DNA from: an uncultured Lachnospiraceae bacterium
GTDB taxonomy: Bacteria; Bacillota; Clostridia; Lachnospirales; Lachnospiraceae
Assembly (NCBI GenBank): GCA_910577275.1
Contig: CAJTMW010000012.1
Span: 62,001-126,000, forward strand
Reading direction: 5' to 3'
Length of the DNA stretch: 64,000 bases
The notes below the pieces were generated by a model, which saw only the letters and a list, made by a program, of their open reading frames with translations, ran no database searches and was not told the DNA's origin. The position numbers and the translations under genes are program-made. Shown piece by piece: positions 48,777 through 56,968 of the stretch (positions within the stretch are counted from its first letter, which is position 1; every line of letters begins with the position of its first letter).

Positions 48777-49756
48777 GAAAAATTCTCCTTCCTGCTGTTT
48801 TCTTCTCCCCTGCCATCTTCCGCAGTCTTGTCATTTTCCACAAGCGTCGTATGATTTCCGATTTCCGCCTCCGTCAGTCCCGCTTCCCGAAAGAGGGACA
48901 GCAGTTCCTCCATCTTTTTCCCGGAAGGCGGCGTCAAATCTTCGGCAGGATATTTAAGTCCCAGCCGTACATATTTTTCTCTGCCAAAGCGGTGAAAGGG
49001 TAAAAGCTGGATGCGCTCTATCCTGCTTTGGGGAAGGTCTGACAATTCCCTGAGCCTTCGGGCAACAGCCTCCATCTCACGGCTTTCGTCGTTCCATCCG
49101 GGAATCACGGGAATCCTGACCCAGATTGTTTTCCCGGTACGGCAAAGCCGTTCCAGATTTTCCAAAATCAGCCCGTTATCCGCCCCTGTCCCCTCTTTAT
49201 GGAGGGAGGCGTCCATGCATTTCACATCATACAAAAACAGCTCCGTACAGGGAATCACTTCACTGAAATTCTCCCAGGGAACGTTGCCCGCAGTATCCAC
49301 CGCTCTGGATATGCCCGTCAGTTCATGGCAGGACATCATCTGCCGAAGGGCCTTCGCCTGCAGCAGCGGTTCTCCGCCGGAAAAGGTGACGCCGCCTCCG
49401 GTGCGCCCATAATGGGAGCCGTCCCGCAAAAGCTGCCGCACAAGCGTATCCTCCTCCATCCAAAATCCTGTGGGGGAAAGAGCGTCCGAGGAACAGACGG
49501 CCGCACAGGGAAAGCCTTCCTCTGCGGTACAGTCACAGCCATCCTCCCCGTAAAAAAGCCCTTTAGGACAATTCCCGCGGCAGCTCCCGCAGCCGATACA
49601 CTGCTTTTTGTCGTGCCACAGCCGGATACCGGATTCCATGGCCTCCGGATTATGACACCAAAAGCATCTCAGACTGCACCCCTTGCAAAATACCGTGGTT
49701 CTGATTCCCGGGCCGTCATGGATGGAAAATCTCTGCAAGTGAGTTATTTTAAGCAT
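48773..49756 (-). CDS. Glycyl radical enzyme activase (radical SAM)
   Basis: 327 residues. The radical SAM cluster motif is CKGCSLRCFWCHNPE (C-x3-C-x2-C) near 24-38. A ferredoxin insert follows with CIGCGSCRGNCPKG and a second cysteine group (CDC...CAAVCS), as in activases of eliminase-type enzymes; the PFL activase lacks this insert. GGVTFSGGEPLLQ lies near 120. It abstracts a hydrogen from G734 of the partner. ATGA overlap ensures coupled synthesis with the glycyl radical enzyme. Confidence 0.95.
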   Translation of the reverse strand: MLKITHLQRFSIHDGPGIRTTVFCKGCSLRCFWCHNPEAMESGIRLWHDKKQCIGCGSCRGNCPKGLFYGEDGCDCTAEEGFPCAAVCSSDALSPTGFWMEEDTLVRQLLRDGSHYGRTGGGVTFSGGEPLLQAKALRQMMSCHELTGISRAVDTAGNVPWENFSEVIPCTELFLYDVKCMDASLHKEGTGADNGLILENLERLCRTGKTIWVRIPVIPGWNDESREMEAVARRLRELSDLPQSRIERIQLLPFHRFGREKYVRLGLKYPAEDLTPPSGKKMEELLSLFREAGLTEAEIGNHTTLVENDKTAEDGRGEENSRKENFS

Positions 49757-49873
49757 TTCAGCCTCCCTGCTGCCGCCAGACAGCTCTTAAATGCGTACTT
49801 TCAACTGAATACATTCAGGCAGAAACTTTGTGCGCCAACATGACGCAAAACTGTCTGCCGTCCTTCCCGCTCG

Positions 49874-51241
49874 TCAGCGGTAATGCTCTGCGGCATCCCT
49901 GTTCCACTCCTGAGCCAGCAGTTCGTCAATCAGCGCTTTGGCCTGCTCATAGGAACGGGTACGGTGGTCGTTCATCAGCTCCAGAACCAAAAGGCTCCGG
50001 TCGCCTGTATGGTAGGCCTCCATGATATTGTTTGCCCGGCACATTCTGGGCAGGATTACATTGTTCATCAGTTTCGGCGGGAACGCAGGCATCCGAATCC
50101 CCTGAATTCCTCTGGCGCTGACCATGGCGGGAATCTCCACCAGTATATCCTCCGGCAGTCCGGGGATACAGCCCTTATTGGGAATGTTCAGGGTCAGCCG
50201 GGTATAGCAATCCGACTCCATGGCGTCGATAATACGGATATGCTGTTCGTTGCTCCTGCGAAGCGGATACTTTTCAACGATGGGCGTGCCGTCCCTTAAA
50301 ATATTCCCGATTGCCTCCCTTTGTTCGTCTTTCTGAGCCAGATAGGCGTTCCAGCAGATTTCCGAATCAAAGCCGCCGTTTGTCCCATACCATTTTTCCT
50401 TTGCGGCCATATCCGTGTGATGCCACCAGGGAGAGGTGCTGCGCACCGCATCGCCGATGGGCATCAGGCCGTACTGTCGATAGGCATCCACCGCGCCCGG
50501 AGAAAGTGCGTCCGGGCACTTATGGAAGCTGTTTAGGGTATTGTACTGCGGACTTTTCCAGTATGCTTCGGACTTTTCTTCTATCCACCGGTCAATCAGG
50601 GGATAGGCGTCCTTTCCCTCATAGCGGAAATCCGTCAGATAAACGCAATGGTTAAAGCCCATGACCTCGCCGGTCACCTTTTCGGGGTCCAGCCCCAGAA
50701 TCCGGGCAATCTCCTTATAACCCCAGTGGCCGTGGCAGACTCCCACCGCATTGGCATGGAGATATTTGGTGGCATAGCCTGTGGCTTCAAAAACCGGATT
50801 GGAGGTCTGAATCAGCAGGGCGTCCGGGCAGAGCTCCTTCATGTCCCTGACCACTTCTTCCACGAACCGTATCTGCCAATAGGCTCCCACGCCTCCGTAA
50901 TAGCAGGAAACCCGGTCACCAATGCCGCGGTAATATCCATGTTCCTCCGCGATTTTTCTTTCCTTTTCCAGCGGGCCATAGCCGCCAATCTTTACCGCGC
51001 AGATAACATAGTCCGCCCCCTCAAGAGCAATCCTGCGGTCGGTATGCGCCTCAATCCCAATCTCCGCCTCGATTTCGGCCCGGTAAAGCTCCGCTACTGC
51101 CGCCGCGTCCTTAAGACGTTTTTCGTCGATATCCACAAGGCAGACCCTGCAGCCCTCAAGCGCCTTTGTCAACACCAAATCCCTCACCAGTTCCAGGGTA
51201 AATGCGGTGGAACCTGCGCCCAGAAGTACAATTTTTTTCAT
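49874..51241 (-). CDS. GH4 family glycosidase, alpha-galacturonidase/glucuronidase-like
   Basis: 455 residues from the ATG with GAGG upstream. The NAD-binding start KIVLLGAGSTAFTLELVRDL is typical of GH4, which uses NAD and Mn2+ for an oxidation-elimination mechanism. The metal/subgroup motif is VCHGHWGY near 172: the CHG type that marks alpha-glucuronidases and LplD-like alpha-galacturonidases rather than phospho-glycosidases. MGFNHCVYLTDFRYEGKDAYP follows. It is cytoplasmic. With the Lpl-like transporter it suggests cleavage of galacturonate-containing oligosaccharides. Confidence 0.9.
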   Translation of the reverse strand: MKKIVLLGAGSTAFTLELVRDLVLTKALEGCRVCLVDIDEKRLKDAAAVAELYRAEIEAEIGIEAHTDRRIALEGADYVICAVKIGGYGPLEKERKIAEEHGYYRGIGDRVSCYYGGVGAYWQIRFVEEVVRDMKELCPDALLIQTSNPVFEATGYATKYLHANAVGVCHGHWGYKEIARILGLDPEKVTGEVMGFNHCVYLTDFRYEGKDAYPLIDRWIEEKSEAYWKSPQYNTLNSFHKCPDALSPGAVDAYRQYGLMPIGDAVRSTSPWWHHTDMAAKEKWYGTNGGFDSEICWNAYLAQKDEQREAIGNILRDGTPIVEKYPLRRSNEQHIRIIDAMESDCYTRLTLNIPNKGCIPGLPEDILVEIPAMVSARGIQGIRMPAFPPKLMNNVILPRMCRANNIMEAYHTGDRSLLVLELMNDHRTRSYEQAKALIDELLAQEWNRDAAEHYR

Positions 51242-51310
51242 CTTTTTTTCCTCACTTTCCAAATCCTCTCACCCGTATCCGAATACCAGCGGAAGCTGAT
51301 ATTCCAAAAC

Positions 51311-53020
51311 TCACATCAGCATTTCTTTCAGCGGCCACACTCCCTCCGGCTCCATCTCCCCGAAAAGCACCGCTGCCGCAGCCCTGATATTCTCAGGAGA
51401 TGTGGCGAAGGTCAGCAGCACATTCCCGGCGTTCCCCGGAATGGAAAGCTGTTCATAGGGCGTATTGCTCACGATGATGATTTTAACCTCCGGGTGCAGC
51501 GAAATCTGCTCCTCCCAGAAATCCCGGTTCTTCGCCTTTCCCCGCAGAAAATAATTGGTGGCTATCACCGTATCGTATTCCGTAAGCGCCTGAGTAATTT
51601 GGCTTTTGTCGGTATCGTCATAAGAATAGGAGGTTTCCAGATAACGGATATCCGGGCGATAGCCCTGGCATGCCTCAAACAGAATGCCGGAATGCCACTG
51701 CATATCGTTATATTCCTTCACTTTCTGCTCTATCACAAGGATTTTTTCCCCTGTAACCGGGATACTTCCCTCCCGGTCTCTGGCGATGAGCACGCTGCGC
51801 CTTGCCGCCTGCCGGGCAAGCTGCCGTATGCCTTCCTCCTGCAGAACCTTTTCGGGCTCCTCCCCCTCGCCTGCCGGACCAAACAGTCCGTATTCATATT
51901 TCAGATTCAGGATACGGTATACCTTATCCTCCAACTCCTCCATGGGAATCCTTCCCTGTTCCACGAAGGAGCGGATTTTGTCTATCACCTCTTCCACCAG
52001 ATGGTTTTCGGCCTTCATCAGCACCAAATCCGCCCCTGCCTCCAGCGACAGGGCGCAGGCATTTGCCACGCCGTATCGGGTGGCGATGGCCCCCATGGTC
52101 ATACTGTCGGTGGCAATCACGCCCTGAAAGCCCAGCTCCTCACGCAGCAATCCGGTAATCACCTTTTTCGACACCGTGGCGATGTTATCCGGGTCGATGG
52201 CGGGAAAGATGCTGTGAGCAATCATGATGGAGGGCAGGAGTCCTTCGGCAATCAGCTCCTTATAGGGTAACAGCTCCCTCTCCTCCATGGTCTTTTTATC
52301 CACATCGATAACCGGCACCTGAAAATGAGCGTCCACATCCGAGTGTCCTCTCCCCGGAAAATGCTTTCCTGTGGCAATCATTTTTTCTTCCTTCAGTCCC
52401 CGGCAGGTTTCTCTTGCGTAGCGCGCCACCTCCCGCGCGTCGTCGCTGTAGGCTCTGGTGTAGATTTCCGGGTTGGCCGGCTCGGAGTTTACGTCCAGCA
52501 CCGGGGAATGCACCCAGTTAAAGCCTACTGCCTTTCCCTGTCTGGCCACGGCTTTTGCAATCCGGTATGCCATATCCGTATCGTTCATGGCACGGATTCC
52601 CATGGGCTTGGGAAAGAGGTTGACGCCCCCGAAGAAAAAGTCCGCGCTGCTTCCCCCTTCCTGGTCATAGGAAAAGTGCAGGGGGATAGAAAGCGGCCTT
52701 TTCCTTGCGCGGGACTGCAATTCGTCCAGAACCGCCTTGTACTGGCCGGCCGTGGGCACCGGAGCCGGTCCTTTAAACCGGATGCCGTCCGCGTTTTCCA
52801 GCTTCACCACCGTCTTGTTGCCGTTGGGATCCACATAACTGCCAAACTGCCGCATATCGCAGGACAGGCGCAGGCCGCCGCAGTGATATTCCTCGATATA
52901 TTTATAAATATGCGCCCTCGGCACTGTGCCCGCAAATCCCAGTGTCAGCACCGCCCCGATTTTCTGCTCCAGACTCATTCTTGCGATTAAATCACGAATA
53001 TAGGTATTTTTCTTTTCCAT
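51311..53020 (-). CDS. GH3 glycosidase, NagZ-like loop
   Basis: 569 residues from the ATG with GGAGG upstream; a longer frame from 53101 runs into an inverted-repeat element. The first domain has FSYDQEGG, KHFPGRGHSDVDAHFQVP (an Asp-x-His acid/base dyad as in NagZ), and IATDSMTMGAIA with the nucleophile Asp. The second domain (about 380-569) is the GH3 C-terminal sandwich, smaller than in beta-glucosidases. There is no signal peptide. In this locus it could remove a beta-linked sugar from imported oligosaccharides. NagZ-type phosphorolysis has been shown for some relatives, so the mechanism is open. Confidence 0.9.
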   Translation of the reverse strand: MEKKNTYIRDLIARMSLEQKIGAVLTLGFAGTVPRAHIYKYIEEYHCGGLRLSCDMRQFGSYVDPNGNKTVVKLENADGIRFKGPAPVPTAGQYKAVLDELQSRARKRPLSIPLHFSYDQEGGSSADFFFGGVNLFPKPMGIRAMNDTDMAYRIAKAVARQGKAVGFNWVHSPVLDVNSEPANPEIYTRAYSDDAREVARYARETCRGLKEEKMIATGKHFPGRGHSDVDAHFQVPVIDVDKKTMEERELLPYKELIAEGLLPSIMIAHSIFPAIDPDNIATVSKKVITGLLREELGFQGVIATDSMTMGAIATRYGVANACALSLEAGADLVLMKAENHLVEEVIDKIRSFVEQGRIPMEELEDKVYRILNLKYEYGLFGPAGEGEEPEKVLQEEGIRQLARQAARRSVLIARDREGSIPVTGEKILVIEQKVKEYNDMQWHSGILFEACQGYRPDIRYLETSYSYDDTDKSQITQALTEYDTVIATNYFLRGKAKNRDFWEEQISLHPEVKIIIVSNTPYEQLSIPGNAGNVLLTFATSPENIRAAAAVLFGEMEPEGVWPLKEMLM

Positions 53021-53070
53021 CTCAGCCTCCATGGCGCCGCATTTTCGCGGCTGTTTTTCACGATTGTGAC

Positions 53071-53168
53071 GGGGCTGTCGGAAAATGATATCTGCATGCA
53101 ATATATAGATGCGATTGCCAATCTATCGCAGTATATATTGTGGAAATGCATCATTTCCCGACAGCCCC
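53071..53168. mobile_element. MITE-like palindromic element
   Basis: 98 bp with perfect 11-bp terminal inverted repeats GGGGCTGTCGG (53071-53081 with 53158-53168), which extend to 18 of 19 matching positions. Inner arms TGCGAT/ATCGCA (53110-53115 with 53125-53130) with AT-rich extensions make most of the element one long hairpin. The ends resemble those of some insertion sequences with GGGGCTGTC termini. No transposase or clear target duplication is present. It lies between the aldo/keto reductase and GH3 genes. Confidence 0.6.
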
Positions 53169-53203
53169 TTTATAAGAAACGGAAGGTTTATTTGTAAAAC
53201 CAA

Positions 53204-54211
53204 TCAGTACGCTTCCCTGGCATAGGGAACCAGAATCTCGTCGATTCTCGCAAGCTCCTCCGCCGAAAAATCCGTATTCCCCATTGCCTTTAAATTGTCG
53301 TCTATCTGGGAAAGCCTGCTGGCCCCGATAATCAGAGTGGACACAGGCGCGCAGCGATAGCACCAGGCCAGCGCCATCTGGGCCAGACTCTGACCCCGCT
53401 GCGCGGCAATCTCGTTGAGCTTCTTTGCCGTGGATACCTTATCCTCCGTCACCTGCTCCTTATTCAAAAACACGCTTTTGCCCGCCGCCCGGGAGCCTTC
53501 CTTTACCCCGTCGAAATACCGGTCCGTGAGGATTCCCTGAGCAAGACACATATAGGCGGCCGCGCCTACCCCGTGTTTTTCCAGCGTCGGGAAAAGCTTT
53601 CCCTCCGGCCTTCTCTCGAACATATTGTAATTGACCTGATGCACGAGACAGTGGATGCCCTTTGCCTCCATGGCCGTAAGAACCGCCTCCGTCAGCACGG
53701 AGTCATAATTGGAAATCCCCACATACAGCGCCTTGCCCGAGCGCACAATCTGCTCCAGCGCTTCGATGGTTTCCTCAATGGGGGTATTCCTGTCAGGACG
53801 GTGGTGATAAAACAAATCCACATAGTCCAGCCCCAGCCGGCGCAGACTGTTGTCGCAGGAGGCAATCAGATTCTTTTTGGAGCCCCACTCCCCATAAGGC
53901 CCCGGCCAGTGGCGGTATCCCGCCTTGGTGGCGATAAACAGTTCGTCTCTGTAGGACGCCAAATCCTTTTTTACGATTTTTCCGAAGCACTCCTCCGCGC
54001 TTCCCGGAGGCGGCCCGTAATTGTTTGCAATATCAAAATAAGTAATTCCCCTGTCAAAAGCCCCGAGAACCATTTCCCGGGCATTGGAATAGGAAGATTC
54101 CTCTCCAAAATTATGCCACAGCCCCAGAGACAGGAAGGGAAGCATCACGCCGCTTTTCCCGCATCTCTGATACAGCATATTGTCATATCTGGCCTCGCTT
54201 GCCATATACAT
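53204..54211 (-). CDS. Aldo/keto reductase, YghZ/Kv-beta-like
   Basis: 335 residues from the ATG after AGGAGG. The catalytic tetrad can be seen: Asp and Tyr in TYFDIANNYGPPPGSAEE, Lys in FIATKAGYRHWPGPYG, His in DLFYHHRPD. The NADPH-binding end has PVSTLIIGASRLSQIDDNL. It resembles YghZ-type L-glyceraldehyde-3-phosphate reductases. In the locus it may reduce an aldehyde or keto sugar intermediate. It follows the large GH95-like gene after a tandem repeat. Confidence 0.88.
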   Translation of the reverse strand: MYMASEARYDNMLYQRCGKSGVMLPFLSLGLWHNFGEESSYSNAREMVLGAFDRGITYFDIANNYGPPPGSAEECFGKIVKKDLASYRDELFIATKAGYRHWPGPYGEWGSKKNLIASCDNSLRRLGLDYVDLFYHHRPDRNTPIEETIEALEQIVRSGKALYVGISNYDSVLTEAVLTAMEAKGIHCLVHQVNYNMFERRPEGKLFPTLEKHGVGAAAYMCLAQGILTDRYFDGVKEGSRAAGKSVFLNKEQVTEDKVSTAKKLNEIAAQRGQSLAQMALAWCYRCAPVSTLIIGASRLSQIDDNLKAMGNTDFSAEELARIDEILVPYAREAY

Positions 54212-54237
54212 TTCCTCGTCCTCCTTTAACACATCTG

Positions 54238-54303
54238 TATCTTTTTCTCATCTGCATCTCTCTCATCCGTATCTTTTTCTCATCTGTATCTTTTTCTCAT
54301 CCG
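54238..54303. repeat. Short tandem repeat, about 17-bp unit
   Basis: Units TATCTTTTTCTCATCTG or variants at 54238-54254, 54255-54269 (15 bp), 54270-54286 and 54287-54303. It lies between the GH95-like stop and the aldo/keto reductase start, so copy number changes would not alter a protein. Confidence 0.85.
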
Positions 54304-54344
54304 TATCCCTTTCCCGCTGTCTGCGCGGTAAATGCGCAGACCTG

Positions 54345-56948
54345 CTATAAAGATACTTTTTCCACTCTTATTTCCTCGCCTGCCTCCGTATCGATACAGG
54401 CGATGGTCTCCTTCCCGCGGTAACGCTCCTTCCCATTTACCGTCATGCAAAAGCTCTCCTCCCCGTAGGGGTTGCACAGCCGCAGCTTCCCGCCTCTGGC
54501 GGAAAGGATGCGTATCTCTTTCGGGCTCCCTTTTTCCATGGACGCTTCCACCTGAAAGCCGCCCTGGCACCAGAGACAAAAGCGCACGTCCCAATCCTTC
54601 GGTACTGCCGCAAAAAGCTTTATCACAGGCTCCTTGCCGGGAGCGCCGCCGCTGCTCTGGCAAAGGGCCAGCTGTACCGCCGCCGCCACATTTCCCAGCC
54701 GCTGGGCGCTGATGCAGTTGACTCCCTCCCTGACGGTGAGCCTGTTCTCAAACTGGGGCACCCGCCCGGTATCCGCAAAATAGCAGTATTCCTTCTCCGC
54801 ATTGACACAGTCGAGCTGGGCGTTTGCAATCTCCTTAAATTCCTCTGCAAAGCCATGGGCCGCATACATTCTGGCGCAGCCGGACATTTCCGAGACGGTA
54901 TAGCGGCTGACCGTTCCGTACTTTTTCACCCGGCCTGCCAGCGTGTCTTTGCTGATTTGATACACCTCCGGCTCCACAAACCGGGTGGCGAAGGAGGAGA
55001 GGTCAAAATGGTCGCAGGGGTACATGCTGGGCTGTCCGTGGTCCTTCTCCAGAATCGGCTCTCTGCCGTTGGACCACATCACCGGTTCCCCTTCCTCCAG
55101 CCCGCTGGTATCGCCCTCCATGGCTGTGGTGGGAAGCGGAGCCATATCCGCCGCAAAGGCTTCCCAGCCTTCCCATTTTTCACGGTCCGCATTCAGTATC
55201 CTTGCCGCCTTCAGCAGGATGGCCACCATGGCGCGCATACCGGCCACGTTTTCCATGCCGTCCGTGCAGCCGAAGTAGGCTTCTCCCGTACAGGTCCGGT
55301 AAATATGGTATTTTCCATCCTCCCCTTTCCCAGTGAGAGGGAAATTCATAAAGAACTGCGCCACTCCCCTGATGATAGGGTAAGCCTCATTTCTCAAAAA
55401 TTCTTCGTCTCCCGTGTAGAGATACTGCTTCCAGAACTGGTAGGCTATGGCCGCCTGGGAGCCGAACATATAGGTGGTCGCGCCGTAGGGGCCGCATCCC
55501 CTTTCGTTGTATACCACCCGTCCGTCTTCATAATGCTCATAAAATTTATAATTATAGCGGGACTCATGAGGCGCTTTTCTGTCCACAAAATCTGCAAAGC
55601 GGTCCGATTTTTCTTCCCATGGCTTGCGGAAAAGATAGAGCTCTCTCATTTCCTTTGCAATTTCCTCAGGCAGTACCTGCGGTCCGTTAAACCATGTGAC
55701 CTCGGGGATATACATGCCCTCCGTGTCAAACTGCTGGCGCGCGGCAACGACGCATGCCTCCTTCATACCTCCGTACAGGGAGAACAAAGGCTCCATCAGC
55801 TCAAAATGCCCCGAGGCATGAATCGCGTTGTAATACAGGCTTAAATTGTTCCACCACTGCATGGTTCCCCAGTTCCGATAATCCCCGCCAGGCGAAAAAA
55901 TCATGCCGCCGAAGTTGGGCGGATACTTCCCCTTTGAGCTGGAATTCATCAGATAAAAGAAGTAGGTATAGTGCAGCTCCAGCTTTTGGGCAACCGTATC
56001 CTGGCTCTCCATATGTACATAAGACTTTTCCCAGAAGTCCGCCCAGGCCGCTTTGTGGCGCGTAAACAGCTCCCGCGCCCCTGTTTCGGAAGCGGCGGCG
56101 ACCTTTTGAAGCGCCGTCTCTACTACGTCCTCCTCTTTGGAAAAGCTGGCCGCGCTCACCATATAAACGGTAAATTCCTTCGTGCGGGGCCTGATGCACA
56201 GCCGCATCTGAGTCTCCTGAGGCTTGCCGATGACGTCAAATTCCCTGTTCGGAATCTCCATGGACTCCCTGCCGCCCACCTCGTTGTTCATCCGCAGGGT
56301 CACCTGCGCCCCTTCCGCCCACACCGCAAGGGCGCTGGCGCAGTAATGCTCGTTTCCGGTGCATTCCTCCCGTTCCGTAAAGACCTGTTTCAGCACCACG
56401 GTATCCGGCTTTTCCGTCCCGTCCGCAGTTTTCTTCCCCGGTCTTTTTTCCATGGTCAGTCTGGACACGGCAAGATTGCTCAGGGTACGGAATTCCGACG
56501 GACGCATCATATCCACCTTGACCTGCACGCTGCCCTCATAGTCTCTCTCATCCCGCACCTGAACGCACAAAGCGCCGCTTTTTTCCTCGGCAAATATCTT
56601 TGCTTCCACCCCGCGTCCCTTAATCTCCGCGCAGGCCTCATACAGACCCAGATGCTGCGTCGTGTCCCCGTCAAACACGTCCTCGCCGTAATCCACGAAA
56701 TCCACGTCCACAAATCCGATTCCATAACCATAGTCGGAATGTCTGCGGTTAAAGCTGTTGGTGTAGCTGTTGGCGGCGAACACGTCGCACCTGTTCACCG
56801 CAAGCTTGAGAGCGGAAGGCGAAGTAAACACCATGGCCCCCATCTCCCCGTCGCCGATGGGAAATCCGCCCTCCCGGCGCTTTATGGTTCCCTGATAATA
56901 TAAATCCCCGCGGGATACCAGCTCTTTTCTTTCTATCTCTTTCATCAT
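54345..56948 (-). CDS. GH95-like six-hairpin glycoside hydrolase
   Basis: 867 residues. The N-terminal beta-sandwich domain begins GGFPIGDGEMGAMVF, as in GH95 and related families. The middle is an (alpha/alpha)6 barrel with SPGGDYRNWGTMQWWNN near 340, PEVTWFNGPQVLPEE, RCGPYGATTYMFGSQAA-type stretches, and CTDGMENVAGMRAMVAIL near 560. The C-terminal part is a small beta domain. GH95 covers alpha-L-fucosidases and alpha-L-galactosidases; exact specificity here is open and the family assignment is approximate. No signal peptide is seen, implying action on imported sugars. It lies 20 bp after the histidine kinase gene. Confidence 0.7.
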   Translation of the reverse strand: MMKEIERKELVSRGDLYYQGTIKRREGGFPIGDGEMGAMVFTSPSALKLAVNRCDVFAANSYTNSFNRRHSDYGYGIGFVDVDFVDYGEDVFDGDTTQHLGLYEACAEIKGRGVEAKIFAEEKSGALCVQVRDERDYEGSVQVKVDMMRPSEFRTLSNLAVSRLTMEKRPGKKTADGTEKPDTVVLKQVFTEREECTGNEHYCASALAVWAEGAQVTLRMNNEVGGRESMEIPNREFDVIGKPQETQMRLCIRPRTKEFTVYMVSAASFSKEEDVVETALQKVAAASETGARELFTRHKAAWADFWEKSYVHMESQDTVAQKLELHYTYFFYLMNSSSKGKYPPNFGGMIFSPGGDYRNWGTMQWWNNLSLYYNAIHASGHFELMEPLFSLYGGMKEACVVAARQQFDTEGMYIPEVTWFNGPQVLPEEIAKEMRELYLFRKPWEEKSDRFADFVDRKAPHESRYNYKFYEHYEDGRVVYNERGCGPYGATTYMFGSQAAIAYQFWKQYLYTGDEEFLRNEAYPIIRGVAQFFMNFPLTGKGEDGKYHIYRTCTGEAYFGCTDGMENVAGMRAMVAILLKAARILNADREKWEGWEAFAADMAPLPTTAMEGDTSGLEEGEPVMWSNGREPILEKDHGQPSMYPCDHFDLSSFATRFVEPEVYQISKDTLAGRVKKYGTVSRYTVSEMSGCARMYAAHGFAEEFKEIANAQLDCVNAEKEYCYFADTGRVPQFENRLTVREGVNCISAQRLGNVAAAVQLALCQSSGGAPGKEPVIKLFAAVPKDWDVRFCLWCQGGFQVEASMEKGSPKEIRILSARGGKLRLCNPYGEESFCMTVNGKERYRGKETIACIDTEAGEEIRVEKVSL

Positions 56949-56968
56949 CTTACCCCCTGTATAGATTC

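Noticed and set aside
50648..52270. 540-residue plus-strand open frame
   Set aside because: It lies wholly opposite the GH4 and GH3 genes and is an artefact of codon bias; the residues are His/Arg/Pro-rich without family motifs.
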